A stretch of DNA of 64,000 nucleotides from Hyphomicrobiales bacterium (lineage in GTDB: Bacteria > Pseudomonadota > Alphaproteobacteria > Rhizobiales > Rhizobiaceae), in NCBI GenBank assembly GCA_900465685.1, contig UEGR01000025.1, forward strand, positions 42,184 through 106,183, read 5' to 3'. Below are positions 55,179-63,882 of this stretch, piece after piece (the stretch's first letter is position 1; every line of letters starts with the position of its first letter). The notes under the pieces are model-generated. The model was not told the DNA's origin and did no database searches. It saw only the letters and a list, made by a program, of their open reading frames with translations. The translations under genes were made by a program, and so were the position numbers.

Positions 55179-55817
55179 TTACAAGAAACTGTCGGCGATG
55201 GGCTTCCACTCGCCATCCTGATTGTCGAACTGCGGAATATGCCCGAGGCTGTGAAGCAGCTTCACATCGTCGCCTAGTTTTGCCTGCCAGTCCTTGGCTT
55301 CGGTGAGGATGACGCCGATGCCGACGACCTCGCCGCCTGCCTTGCGCACCAGTCCGACCGAGCCCTTGAGGCTCGAACCGGATGCCACGACATCGTCCAC
55401 CACGACCACGCGCTTTCCCTTGAGAAGCGGGATTGCCTGACGGTCGAGAAGCAGACGCTGCTCGCCCTTGGAGGTGATCGAGGAAATCGTCTGCACCAGC
55501 GCGTCGCCAAGATGGATTTTCGGCGACTTCTGCAACACCACATAATCGTCGAGACCAAGTGCGCGCGACACTTCAATCGCCACGGGAATGCCGAGCGTTG
55601 CAGCGCCGACGATCACATCGGGCTTCAGCGGCGCCAGCTTTTCGGCCAGCGCCTTGCCCACATGTTCACCAAAGCGAACACCCAGATCGATGACCATCAT
55701 CAGGGAAATGGCGAAGTTCGGATTGATCGGCACAATCGGCAGATCGACCTTGCGGCCTGCCACATCGACGGTCCAGACCTGTCCGTTGCCGGATAGTTTC
55801 GTGCTGTCTTCAGTCAT
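55179..55817 (-). CDS. Type I phosphoribosyltransferase (adenine PRTase-like)
   Basis: 212 residues. PRPP-binding motif VVVVDDVVASGSS at 137-149, with an IVGAATLGIPVAIEVSRALG hood region before it, as in adenine/xanthine phosphoribosyltransferases. Predicted to attach a nucleobase to ribose-5-phosphate. ATG at 55817 overlaps the EcfT gene by 4 bp, so it is the last gene of the ECF importer operon; trapping an imported base as a nucleotide is the natural inference. The exact base is unknown. Confidence 0.85.
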   Translation of the reverse strand: MTEDSTKLSGNGQVWTVDVAGRKVDLPIVPINPNFAISLMMVIDLGVRFGEHVGKALAEKLAPLKPDVIVGAATLGIPVAIEVSRALGLDDYVVLQKSPKIHLGDALVQTISSITSKGEQRLLLDRQAIPLLKGKRVVVVDDVVASGSSLKGSVGLVRKAGGEVVGIGVILTEAKDWQAKLGDDVKLLHSLGHIPQFDNQDGEWKPIADSFL

Positions 55818-56488
55818 CGTTTTACGTCCTTGGTATTGAGCCGTGATTCGACCAGCAGGCCGACATTGCGCCAAGTGGTGCGCTTGCGCTTGGTGTCGAA
55901 GCCATAAATGGCGAGCGAAAGCGAAATGGCATGCGCCATGCGGATTGCCTGCACCAGAAGCGGAACACCGCGCGCCAGCGCAAAACGCAGGCGCATCGGG
56001 AAGGATACGTCATCGATTTCCATGCCGCGGGCGCGCTGGGCATCCGCGATACGTTCGAAATCCTCGCGCAGCATCGGGATGATGCCGAAGGTCAGCGACA
56101 GCACCAGCGTTACCATAGGCGGCAGACGCGCAGCGCTTGCCGCTGCCAGAATGGAACCCGGCGTGCTGGTTTCCATCACAAAATAGAAGGCCGCCGTAGT
56201 CGTCACCAGTCGCGCCGCCATACCGGCGGCAATCGGCAGCGTATCCACGAAGGCCATGCCTTGCAGCACAAGATTGAGAATCCAGCTCGCCATGACGAGC
56301 AGCGTCAACAGCATCGCACCCTTGAGATAGCCGCGCAGGCCCGGCACTTTGACCAGCACCAGAAAGCCGACCGTCGCCAGCGCCAGCGGCACGCCATAAT
56401 GCCAGCCGGGCACCAGCCAGGCTGCGAGCATGACCAGAAAAGCCGCGACGAGCTTCACGAAGAAGTTCAAATCGTAGAAGATTTTCAT
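55814..56488 (-). CDS. ECF transporter transmembrane subunit (EcfT/CbiQ)
   Basis: 224 residues, five to six helices. It carries the EcfT coupling motif DAQRARGMEID and ends with a second basic segment near the ATPase contact. Forms the scaffold joining the substrate-binding S subunit to the two ATPase domains. Overlaps its neighbours on both sides by 4 bp. Confidence 0.88.
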   Translation of the reverse strand: MKIFYDLNFFVKLVAAFLVMLAAWLVPGWHYGVPLALATVGFLVLVKVPGLRGYLKGAMLLTLLVMASWILNLVLQGMAFVDTLPIAAGMAARLVTTTAAFYFVMETSTPGSILAAASAARLPPMVTLVLSLTFGIIPMLREDFERIADAQRARGMEIDDVSFPMRLRFALARGVPLLVQAIRMAHAISLSLAIYGFDTKRKRTTWRNVGLLVESRLNTKDVKR

Positions 56489-58011
56489 GCGGCTTCTCCC
56501 GTCTCAACGACACGCGGCTTGGGCCAGCCCAGTGCGCCATAGGCATCGGAAGCCCAGGACGCATCCACATCGCCATCGAAAGTGACATGGCCGTTATCGA
56601 GGATCATGACACGGGACGACACATCGTCCACCAGTTCCAGATCGTGCGAGATCAGCATCACGGCACGGTTTTCGCTGAGTGCGGTTTCGAGGAACAGTTC
56701 CAGCATACGGCGACCGTTGAGATCGCGCGCCAGAAGCGGCTCATCGAGAATGGCAACCGAAGCGCCCGCCGCTTCCGCACAGGCGAGACCAAGCAAGGCC
56801 TGCTGCCGCGAGGAAAGCGCAAACGGGTTGGTTTCCTCGTGACCGCCCAGACCGTATTTGTGCAGGCAAGCCGTTGCGCGGGCGGTGATGGCGTCATCCT
56901 TCGGCGCGCGGGTTGCCGCTGTGATGGCGAAGACCACCTCTTCCAGCACCGTCATGTTGAACAAAATCCGGCGCATGTTCTGCGGCAGATAGGCAACCGA
57001 ACGGGCGCGCTTTGCGGCAGTCCATTTGTCGGCATTCTCGCCGCCAATGGTGATTGAACCGGCCGCAATTTTCTGAAGGCCCAGAATGGACTGGAACAGC
57101 GTGGTCTTGCCCGCACCGTTCTTGCCAATCAGACCGACAACCTCGCCCGCCCGTATCTGGAAATTCACGTTTTCAAGAACCGGCTGGCCGTCGCGGCGCT
57201 GAAGCTGCGTCTTGATGCCCGACACGGAAACGAGCACCTGACCATCGGCTTTGCCACCGGCAAGGCGCTTGCGCACCGCCACAGGCGGCAGAACACCCGC
57301 ATCTTCCCAGGCTCCCGCATCATTGATGATGGAAGCAAGCGGCACGACGGGCGCAAGCTTGCCTTCCTTCACCAGACCGACATCGGTGACGACGGCCTGC
57401 AAGGAGGCAGGATCCTGTTCGGCAATCAGCAGGGCCGGAATTTCCGCACCGAGCTTTTTGAGAACCCGCACAAGACGCTGGCGCGCCGCCGGATCAAGAC
57501 CCGTGGTCGGCTCGTCGAGGATCAGGAGCTTCGGCTCGGCAGCCAGTGCGGCGGCCATGGCCACCATGCGCCGCTCGCCGCCCGAAAGGGTCAGCACGCG
57601 GCGGCCACGCAAGGTGTTCAGTTCAAGCTCGTTGAGAAGATCGTCAATCCGCGTGCGGACGGCGTCTTTGGCAAGGCCGCGATTTTCCAGCGGAAAGGCA
57701 ATCAGGTCTTCGACGCTGAGATCCCAGAGCTGGTCTTCCACATTCTGCGAAACCACACCGACCGTGCTGAACAGCTCATCCTTCGACATGGAAGAGATGG
57801 ACTTGCCGTTCAGCGTCACATCGCCGCCGAAAACCTGCGGGGTGATCAGACGCGGCACAATGCCGGATGCGGCGTTGAGCAGCGTGGTCTTGCCACTGCC
57901 GCCCGCGCCGCAGACCAGAAGGCGTTCGCCGTCACGGATATCGAGGCTGGCCTCGGCGATTGCCAGAACGGAATCGCCAAAGCCCACTTTAACATTCTGC
58001 AGTTGGAGCAC
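56485..58011 (-). CDS. ECF transporter ATPase, two ABC domains fused
   Basis: 508 residues holding two complete ABC domains. Domain 1: Walker A GAGGSGKTTLLNA near 37-49, signature LSGGERRM near 143-150, Walker B LLILDEPTTGLDP near 163-175. Domain 2: Walker A GKNGAGKTTLFQS near 298-310 and Walker B-like ASVAILDEPLLARD near 427-440, with a degenerate signature ALSSRQQALLG. The fusion corresponds to the EcfA1-A2 pair of other ECF importers. Confidence 0.9.
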   Translation of the reverse strand: MLQLQNVKVGFGDSVLAIAEASLDIRDGERLLVCGAGGSGKTTLLNAASGIVPRLITPQVFGGDVTLNGKSISSMSKDELFSTVGVVSQNVEDQLWDLSVEDLIAFPLENRGLAKDAVRTRIDDLLNELELNTLRGRRVLTLSGGERRMVAMAAALAAEPKLLILDEPTTGLDPAARQRLVRVLKKLGAEIPALLIAEQDPASLQAVVTDVGLVKEGKLAPVVPLASIINDAGAWEDAGVLPPVAVRKRLAGGKADGQVLVSVSGIKTQLQRRDGQPVLENVNFQIRAGEVVGLIGKNGAGKTTLFQSILGLQKIAAGSITIGGENADKWTAAKRARSVAYLPQNMRRILFNMTVLEEVVFAITAATRAPKDDAITARATACLHKYGLGGHEETNPFALSSRQQALLGLACAEAAGASVAILDEPLLARDLNGRRMLELFLETALSENRAVMLISHDLELVDDVSSRVMILDNGHVTFDGDVDASWASDAYGALGWPKPRVVETGEAA

Positions 58012-58027
58012 TTTTCCGGGCCCGCTC

Positions 58028-58600
58028 TCAGAAACGCGTGAAACCGGACGGATGCGCGCCCTTGAGAATCTTCAGGGCCGGAACCACCAACAGCGGGGTG
58101 CCGATCAGCATCGGAACGATATCGGAAAGACCGAGATACATGACAGCCCACCAGAATGGGAAAATGCCGAGATAGGCAAGGCTTGCCGAAACGGCGGCAA
58201 CCATCAAGAGGCCAACAATCAGGCAGGTCGCTGCAATTTTAATCAGCGTGGCGCGATTGAAAGTCGTGGTCTTCGGATCGAACAGGATGCCGGGGATCAG
58301 GCCGGTCAGGCCAACCATGATGCCGTCGATGAGCAGCGAATGCGCAGGAATGAAGGTGCCAGCGAGCAGAGACCAGATGATGGTGCCGAGATAGCCGCAG
58401 ATGAAACCGCTCTTGCGGCCCAGCAGAATACCGACCAGCGGCGGCAGAAAAGCAAAAATGCGCCACTGGATCACGCCCGGAACCAGCTGGATCGGATTGG
58501 CATAAGCCCAGAGAACGCCGGTTGCCGCAGCGGCAACGATGGAAAGAACGATCGGAAACAGTGTATTTCCGTCGTTGTGGATGGTGGTTGAGTTGGACAT
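58028..58600 (-). CDS. ECF transporter S component, substrate unknown
   Basis: 190 residues, five to six helices; conserved-looking FAFLPPLVGILLGRKSGFIC and GLIPGILF segments. Predicted membrane protein that binds the substrate and docks on EcfT. ATG at 58600 with GGGA eight bases upstream; the open frame to 58648 is rejected. It heads the operon, and its family could not be named. The PRTase at the end of the operon points to a nucleobase. Confidence 0.8.
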   Translation of the reverse strand: MSNSTTIHNDGNTLFPIVLSIVAAAATGVLWAYANPIQLVPGVIQWRIFAFLPPLVGILLGRKSGFICGYLGTIIWSLLAGTFIPAHSLLIDGIMVGLTGLIPGILFDPKTTTFNRATLIKIAATCLIVGLLMVAAVSASLAYLGIFPFWWAVMYLGLSDIVPMLIGTPLLVVPALKILKGAHPSGFTRF

Positions 58601-58602
58601 TG

Positions 58603-59021
58603 TCTTATTCCCGTAAAGTATCTCCCGTCTGCTTAAAGCAAAAGCCATGCCGCTTGGCTGTCGCAGCGGGCGAAAGAGACTTTATTGTAATGGCGTGAGG
58701 CTATCCTGTCGGCATTTCTGTAGCGATAAAGCACTTCCGGCAAAAACACCCGGCCTTCCGAAGAGTCAAGCGGAGTCACGCCTGCAAAGCAAAGAGTCAC
58801 ACCAAACATGGGTGGACGCTTCGTGTCTGAATCGAAAAGGCGGCAGGCCGTGGCGAAAATGGCGATTTCGAGAACCGGAGCTTGAGCCGTACTTTTGGGT
58901 ACGTAAGCACGGGAAGCCTTGCACAATCCTGAAAAGTTGCAGACTTTTCGGATCAGATTGCGCGCATACAAATCTCAAATTGCCATTTGCAGACCGGCAT
59001 GGTGACTTTTGGAACAGGCAC
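58603..59021. other. Gene-free leader region of the ECF operon
   Basis: About 420 bp between the LysR stop and the S-component start. 58800-58920 contains a partly palindromic segment with the hairpin CGTAC-TTTTGG-GTACG. On the minus strand close to the gene, CTTTAT and ATAAAG could pair over about 45 nt. I could not match the leader to a known purine, TPP, cobalamin or preQ1 riboswitch. Confidence 0.45.
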
Positions 59022-59882
59022 TTAATTTTCTACTGTTTCAGCCAGTATCCCGGCCAATTGCCTGATCTGTTCGGGGCCATGATCCATGTGCCGGATGACG
59101 ATTTCCATCGGCTCGACCGCAGGCAGGCCCGCAAGCTCCGGCACGGCGCAGTGGGCGGGCAAAATAACGCGCGTCGGCAACAGGCTGACGCCAAGACCCT
59201 CCGCCACGGCACTTTGAATGCTCACCAGACTGGAACTGGTGAACACCACATGCCAAGGCCTGCCGATCCGGTCGAGCGCCTCCATCATGTCGCTGCGATA
59301 AAGCCCGTTCGGCGGAAAGGCGACCAGCGGCAGTGGTTCAAGCCGCGACATTGACGACACCGGAAAATCCGCACTCTCAAGCCAGGTCAAAGGCTCCGGC
59401 CAACGCATCTTGCCGACCGTCTCGCCGCGCTTCTGCTTGACCATGACGAGATCGAAATCACCTGTCTCGAACCCTTTCTGCAAGTCGCGGCTGAGACCGC
59501 TTGTCACTTCCAGCTTGATATTCGGATGTTCCCGCATGAATGCAGCCAAGGCAGGTGTGACCAGCCGCGATGCGAAATCTTCCGGCAGCCCCAGACGAAA
59601 CACCGTCGCAAGCGCGCTGCCAGTCATGGCGGCAGCGGCCTCGTCATGCAGGTGCAGCATGCGCCGCGCATAGCCAAGCAGCTTTTCCCCTGCATCGGTG
59701 GGTCGCACATCGCGGCGCGCCCGCTCCAGCAAGGCCTGTCCTGCCGCCTCTTCCAGCCGCAATATTTTCTGGCTGATGGTCGATTGCGTCGAATGCAATT
59801 GCTGCGCCGCAACCGTGAAGCTTCGGCTGTCGACGACCGTGACGAAGGCCCGCATCAAATCGAGATTGAACATAGTATTCAT
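59022..59882 (-). CDS. LysR-family transcriptional regulator
   Basis: 286 residues. N-terminal winged helix-turn-helix (LDLMRAFVTVVDSRSFTVAA then LHSTQSTISQKILRLEEAAG), and a C-terminal periplasmic-binding-like effector domain from about 90. Start ATG 59882, or 59873 three codons later. Divergent from the ankyrin-deaminase-MFS operon across 84 bp, so that operon is its likely target. Confidence 0.9.
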   Translation of the reverse strand: MNTMFNLDLMRAFVTVVDSRSFTVAAQQLHSTQSTISQKILRLEEAAGQALLERARRDVRPTDAGEKLLGYARRMLHLHDEAAAAMTGSALATVFRLGLPEDFASRLVTPALAAFMREHPNIKLEVTSGLSRDLQKGFETGDFDLVMVKQKRGETVGKMRWPEPLTWLESADFPVSSMSRLEPLPLVAFPPNGLYRSDMMEALDRIGRPWHVVFTSSSLVSIQSAVAEGLGVSLLPTRVILPAHCAVPELAGLPAVEPMEIVIRHMDHGPEQIRQLAGILAETVEN

Positions 59883-59966
59883 AAATCCACTGAATATCAG
59901 TTCAACATTTAATTTTCAAATATAACCGCCAGGCTGTATGAAAACGGTCAACCAAGGAGAGCCGCA
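59883..59966. promoter_or_regulatory. Divergent promoter region between LysR gene and ankyrin operon
   Basis: 84-bp AT-rich spacer that must hold both promoters and presumably a LysR-type site; GGAG precedes the ankyrin gene start. I do not see one unambiguous T-N11-A box worth naming. Confidence 0.35.
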
Positions 59967-60656
59967 ATGCGCCGAACACTATTCAGCTTGAGTGCCTTGG
60001 CATTGATTGCAGGAGCGATTGTCATGAGCGAACCCACCTTGCCCGGCCATCAGGCCATCGCACAAACCGAAACCGGCCTTATCGAAGCAGCCAGCAGCGG
60101 TAACCTCGCCGCCGTGAATGCCGCCATCAAGGCCGGAGCCGATCTTGAAGCACGCGGCAAGAACGGCGAAACGGCCCTGCTCGCCGCGACCCACGCCAAT
60201 CAGATCGATGTTGCACGCGCCTTGATCGAGGCGGGCGCGAATGTGAATGCCAAGGACGCGATCAATGACAGCCCCTATCTTTATGCGGGTGCGCGCGGCC
60301 ATCTCGAAATCCTGAAACTGACGCTGTCCCACGGCGCGGACCTGAAAAGCACCAACCGTTATGGCGGAACGGCGCTGATCCCGGCTTCCGAGCGCGGTCA
60401 TGTCGAGACCGTGCGCACGCTGATTGCAGCGGGCGTGAATGTCGATCACGTCAACAAGCTTCACTGGACCGCCTTGCTGGAAGCCGTCATTCTGGGCGAT
60501 GGCGGCGAACGCCATGTCGAAATCGTCAGGCAGTTGATCGATGCCGGTGCCGATGTGAACCTTGCCGACAAGGACGGCGTGACGCCATTGCAGCATGCGC
60601 GCCAGCGCGGCTTTGCGCCCATGATCGCCCTTCTTGAAAAGGCAGGCGCGAAATGA
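59967..60656 (+). CDS. Exported ankyrin-repeat protein
   Basis: 229 residues. Signal peptide (about 1-21), then five ankyrin repeats from about residue 38 to 229 (AASSGNLAAVNAAIKAGADL is the first). Such periplasmic ankyrin proteins often protect or assemble partner enzymes, for example beside catalases. The stop overlaps the deaminase start by ATGA, so the two are co-translated; a functional link is inferred only from that. Confidence 0.87.
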   Translation: MRRTLFSLSALALIAGAIVMSEPTLPGHQAIAQTETGLIEAASSGNLAAVNAAIKAGADLEARGKNGETALLAATHANQIDVARALIEAGANVNAKDAINDSPYLYAGARGHLEILKLTLSHGADLKSTNRYGGTALIPASERGHVETVRTLIAAGVNVDHVNKLHWTALLEAVILGDGGERHVEIVRQLIDAGADVNLADKDGVTPLQHARQRGFAPMIALLEKAGAK

Positions 60657-61117
60657 GCACCGACCGCGCCTTTCTCGATCAGGCCGTAGCGCTTGCCTTC
60701 GACAACATCGAACAGGGCGGGCGTCCGTTCGGCGCTGTGGTGGTCAAGGACGGAGACGTCATTGCCACCGGCGCCAACCGCATGCAGGCCGAATGCGACC
60801 CGACCGCCCATGCCGAATTGCTGGCGCTGCGCGCAGCAGGCAAGGCCCTGCAATCGCCGCGTCTCGACGGTTGCGCCGTCTATGCCAGCGGCCAGCCCTG
60901 CCCCATGTGCTTCGCCGCCATGCGTATGGCGGGTGTCGACAAGATCCTGTTTGCCAATTCCAACGAACAGGCCGAACCCTACGGCCTGTCCACCGCCAAA
61001 ATCGCCGCTGAACTGGTCAAGCCCGTCAGCGCGCAGACCGGTATCCGCTTTGAACATTGTCCATCGGAAGAAGGCGAGCGCCTCCTTCGCACATGGCAGG
61101 ATCGCAGCGGCACATAA
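60653..61117 (+). CDS. Nucleoside/guanine deaminase-like zinc enzyme
   Basis: 154 residues of the cytidine-deaminase fold. The zinc site HAELLALRA (HAE near 52-54) and PCPMCFAAM (PCxxC near 82-86) are intact, and GGRPFGAVVVKDGDVIATG near 22-40 resembles guanine deaminases of the GuaD type more than tRNA adenosine deaminases. Hydrolytic deamination of a purine base is likely; exact substrate open. Twelve bases before the MFS gene. Confidence 0.82.
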   Translation: MSTDRAFLDQAVALAFDNIEQGGRPFGAVVVKDGDVIATGANRMQAECDPTAHAELLALRAAGKALQSPRLDGCAVYASGQPCPMCFAAMRMAGVDKILFANSNEQAEPYGLSTAKIAAELVKPVSAQTGIRFEHCPSEEGERLLRTWQDRSGT

Positions 61118-61129
61118 TAAAGTCTCATC

Positions 61130-62368
61130 ATGCAGAACAACCATGCCACCACCGGCGGTAACCAGACCGCGCCCATTGCTCTTGTCGCGCTCGTCGCCCT
61201 GATCGGCCTCAATTTGCGGTCTTTCCTGACGGGACCGGGACCGGTTCTGTCAGATATTGCCGCCGATACTGACATGGGTTTCGGTGCGCTTTCGCTGCTG
61301 ACCTTTCTGCCAATGCTGCTGATGGGGCTTGGCGCATTTGTTGCACCGCGTATCCAGTCTCTCTTCGGCACACGCCGCAGCATGTTCGCAGCACTCGCAA
61401 TCCTCGCGGCCGGATCGGCGCTGCGCGGCATCGTGCCGGACGGCCTGTCGCTGATCATCACGGCCATTCTCTGCGGCGCTGGCGTTGCCATGATACAGGC
61501 GCTTATGCCCGGTCTCATCAAGGCCAGATTTCCGTCGTCCATCGCGACGATCACCGGACTTTATTCCGCAACCATCATGGGCGGCGGCGCGCTCGGCGCA
61601 CGGCTGGCGCCATGGTTTGCCGGTGCCGCCCATAACTGGCGCTACGCTCTCTCTTTGCTGGCTATTCCTGCCGTGCTCGCGCTGATCGCCGCCGTGCCGA
61701 TCCTGAAAGACGGCCCGAGCGCAACGAAAGCAGCACGTCAAAAGTCGGGCATCACAGCCACGCTGCTGCGGCGTCCGCGCACATGGGCGCTGATGGCCGC
61801 ATTCGGCCTTGTGAATGCCGGTTATTCCTCAATGGTCGCATGGCTTGCGCCTTATTATCAGACGCTCAGGCTTGAGGCCTCGGCGACGGGCAGCCTTGTC
61901 GCCACCATGGCGATTGCGCAGGCGTTGAGCGCCTTTGCGCTGCCCATGCTCGCAAGACGCAGCGTCGACCGCCGCCCGTGGCTGCTGTTCAGCCTGTTGA
62001 TGCAGGCTGTCGGATTTGCCGGGCTTGCCTTCGCGCCCGATATCTCGCCCGTTCTGTGGTCGGCGATCTGCGGTGCCGGTCTCGGCGGCAGTTTCGCGCT
62101 GGCCATGATCACCTCGCTCGATCATTTGCCGAAACCCGATGAAGCAGGCGCGCTGGCCGCCATGATGCAGGGCGGCGGCTTTTTGATTGCAGCACTTGGA
62201 CCTGTCGCAACCGCGCTGCTCCATAACATCACCGGCGGCTTTGCTGCGGGCTGGATCATGCACCTCGGACTGGTCGCAGCGATCTGTCCGCTCTATCTCA
62301 GTTTCAATCCCCGCCACTATGCCCGGGTGATGAACCTGCCCGTTTCGCCCGCAAACGGCACACAATAG
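61130..62368 (+). CDS. CynX/NimT-type MFS transporter
   Basis: 412 residues, twelve helices. N-terminal LIGLNLRSFLTGPGPVLSDI and FLPMLLMGLGAFVAPRI are typical of the CynX/NimT (YycB) subfamily; a C-terminal GLGGSFALAMI segment is also seen. Substrate unknown, perhaps related to the deaminase before it. Last gene of the ankyrin-deaminase-MFS unit. Confidence 0.85.
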   Translation: MQNNHATTGGNQTAPIALVALVALIGLNLRSFLTGPGPVLSDIAADTDMGFGALSLLTFLPMLLMGLGAFVAPRIQSLFGTRRSMFAALAILAAGSALRGIVPDGLSLIITAILCGAGVAMIQALMPGLIKARFPSSIATITGLYSATIMGGGALGARLAPWFAGAAHNWRYALSLLAIPAVLALIAAVPILKDGPSATKAARQKSGITATLLRRPRTWALMAAFGLVNAGYSSMVAWLAPYYQTLRLEASATGSLVATMAIAQALSAFALPMLARRSVDRRPWLLFSLLMQAVGFAGLAFAPDISPVLWSAICGAGLGGSFALAMITSLDHLPKPDEAGALAAMMQGGGFLIAALGPVATALLHNITGGFAAGWIMHLGLVAAICPLYLSFNPRHYARVMNLPVSPANGTQ

Positions 62369-62487
62369 CGTTACCCGATCAATTTATCGGGCAAAAACGC
62401 TGTTCGGCGGGCATTTTTGGGTTAGATAGCTTGCTCACCTTCCCAATCGGGTTAAGGTTGCCGCCATCCCTCAGACTGGTCAATGAC

Positions 62488-63882
62488 ATGAAGCACGAAA
62501 CCGTCATCAAGCAAGGCACGTCCGTCGCACCGGACGGATTGCCCAAGCCGAGAATCTATTGGGCATGGGCTACCTTGATGGTCGGTTTGACGCTTGCCGT
62601 CATCGACGGCACCATTGCCAATGTCGCCTTGCCGACAATCGCCGCCGATTTTTCCGCCGGTCCCGCCGCGTCGATCTGGATCGTCAACGGTTACCAGCTC
62701 GCCATCGTCATCAGCCTGTTGCCGCTGGCAGCGCTTGGCGAAATCTACGGCTATCGCCGCATCTATCTGGCGGGCGTTTCGCTGTTCACCGTCGCATCGG
62801 TGGCTTGCGTCTTCGCGCGCTCGCTCGAAACGCTGACCCTTGCGCGTATCGTGCAAGGATTGGGCGCGGCAGGGCTGATGAGCGTCAACACTGCGCTGTT
62901 ACGCTATACTGTTCCACAGGCGAAATTCGGCACGGCCATCGGCCTCAATGCCCTCTTTGTCGCGGTTTCCTCGACCATCGGACCGACGCTTGCAGGTGTC
63001 ATCCTGTCCTCGCTGACCTGGCCATGGCTCTTCGTCATCAATATCCCGCTCGGTATCGCAGCGGTTGCGATGGGCATCCGGACCCTGCCGGAGAACGAGC
63101 GCTCGGCGCGCAAGTTCGATGTCGTCAGCGCCATCCTCAGCGCTTTGACCATCGGCCTTCTGATCACGACCATCGACAGTGCAGGCAACGAAATCAGCAA
63201 AACTGTCGTCGTGCTTCAGGCCGTGGCCTGTCTCGTAGCGGGCATCCTGCTGACGCGACGCTCGCTGCGCACCTCAGACCCGCTCTTGCCGCTCGATCTG
63301 TTGCGCATTCCGGTATTCACGCTCTCGATCTGCACGTCGATCATGTCGTTCCTGGCGCAGATGATGGCCTTCATCTCGCTGCCATTCCTGTTTCAGACCG
63401 TGTTCGGTTTCAAACCGATCGAGGTCGGATTTCTCATGATGCCATGGCCGATTGCGCTGGCATTGGTTGCACCTTTGTCCGGCAAGCTTTCGGACAAACA
63501 TTCCCCGGCGATTTTGGGCCTGCTCGGCCTCATCACCTTTGCCGCCGGACTGGCACTGGTCGGCATGTTGCCCGCCCATCCAACAATTGGCGATATTTGC
63601 TGGCGCATGGCCATTTGCGGCATTGGCTTCGGCCTGTTTCAGGCGCCGAACAACCGCATGATGATCACATCGACACCGCGTGCCCGTTCTGGCGCTGCAA
63701 GCGGTATGCTCGGCACGGCCCGCCTGCTCGGCCAGTCGCTGGGTGCAGCCTTTGTGGCTTTCCTGCTGTCGCAATGGGGCGTGGAAGGCACGCCCTATAT
63801 ACTCTTCATCGCTTCGGGCTTTGCGCTGTTTGCATCGGTAATCAGCTTTTCACGCCTCAGCGCCGGTCGTGTGGGAGCATGA
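62488..63882 (+). CDS. DHA2-type (14-helix) MFS drug efflux transporter
   Basis: 464 residues. Motif TLAVIDGTIANVALPTIAAD near 20-39 in helix 1 and the LAALGEIYGYRRIYL loop near 79-93 are DHA2 hallmarks; about fourteen helices. Likely proton-driven exporter of cationic drugs or dyes. The ATG at 62488 was chosen over 62431, which lacks a family-like N-terminus. The remaining 118 bp of the window hold no gene I can support. Confidence 0.87.
   Translation: MKHETVIKQGTSVAPDGLPKPRIYWAWATLMVGLTLAVIDGTIANVALPTIAADFSAGPAASIWIVNGYQLAIVISLLPLAALGEIYGYRRIYLAGVSLFTVASVACVFARSLETLTLARIVQGLGAAGLMSVNTALLRYTVPQAKFGTAIGLNALFVAVSSTIGPTLAGVILSSLTWPWLFVINIPLGIAAVAMGIRTLPENERSARKFDVVSAILSALTIGLLITTIDSAGNEISKTVVVLQAVACLVAGILLTRRSLRTSDPLLPLDLLRIPVFTLSICTSIMSFLAQMMAFISLPFLFQTVFGFKPIEVGFLMMPWPIALALVAPLSGKLSDKHSPAILGLLGLITFAAGLALVGMLPAHPTIGDICWRMAICGIGFGLFQAPNNRMMITSTPRARSGAASGMLGTARLLGQSLGAAFVAFLLSQWGVEGTPYILFIASGFALFASVISFSRLSAGRVGA

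Noticed and set aside
58633..58971. 112-codon minus-strand frame upstream of the S component
   Set aside because: No ribosome binding site or motif, and it covers a palindromic, repeat-like segment; more likely untranslated leader.
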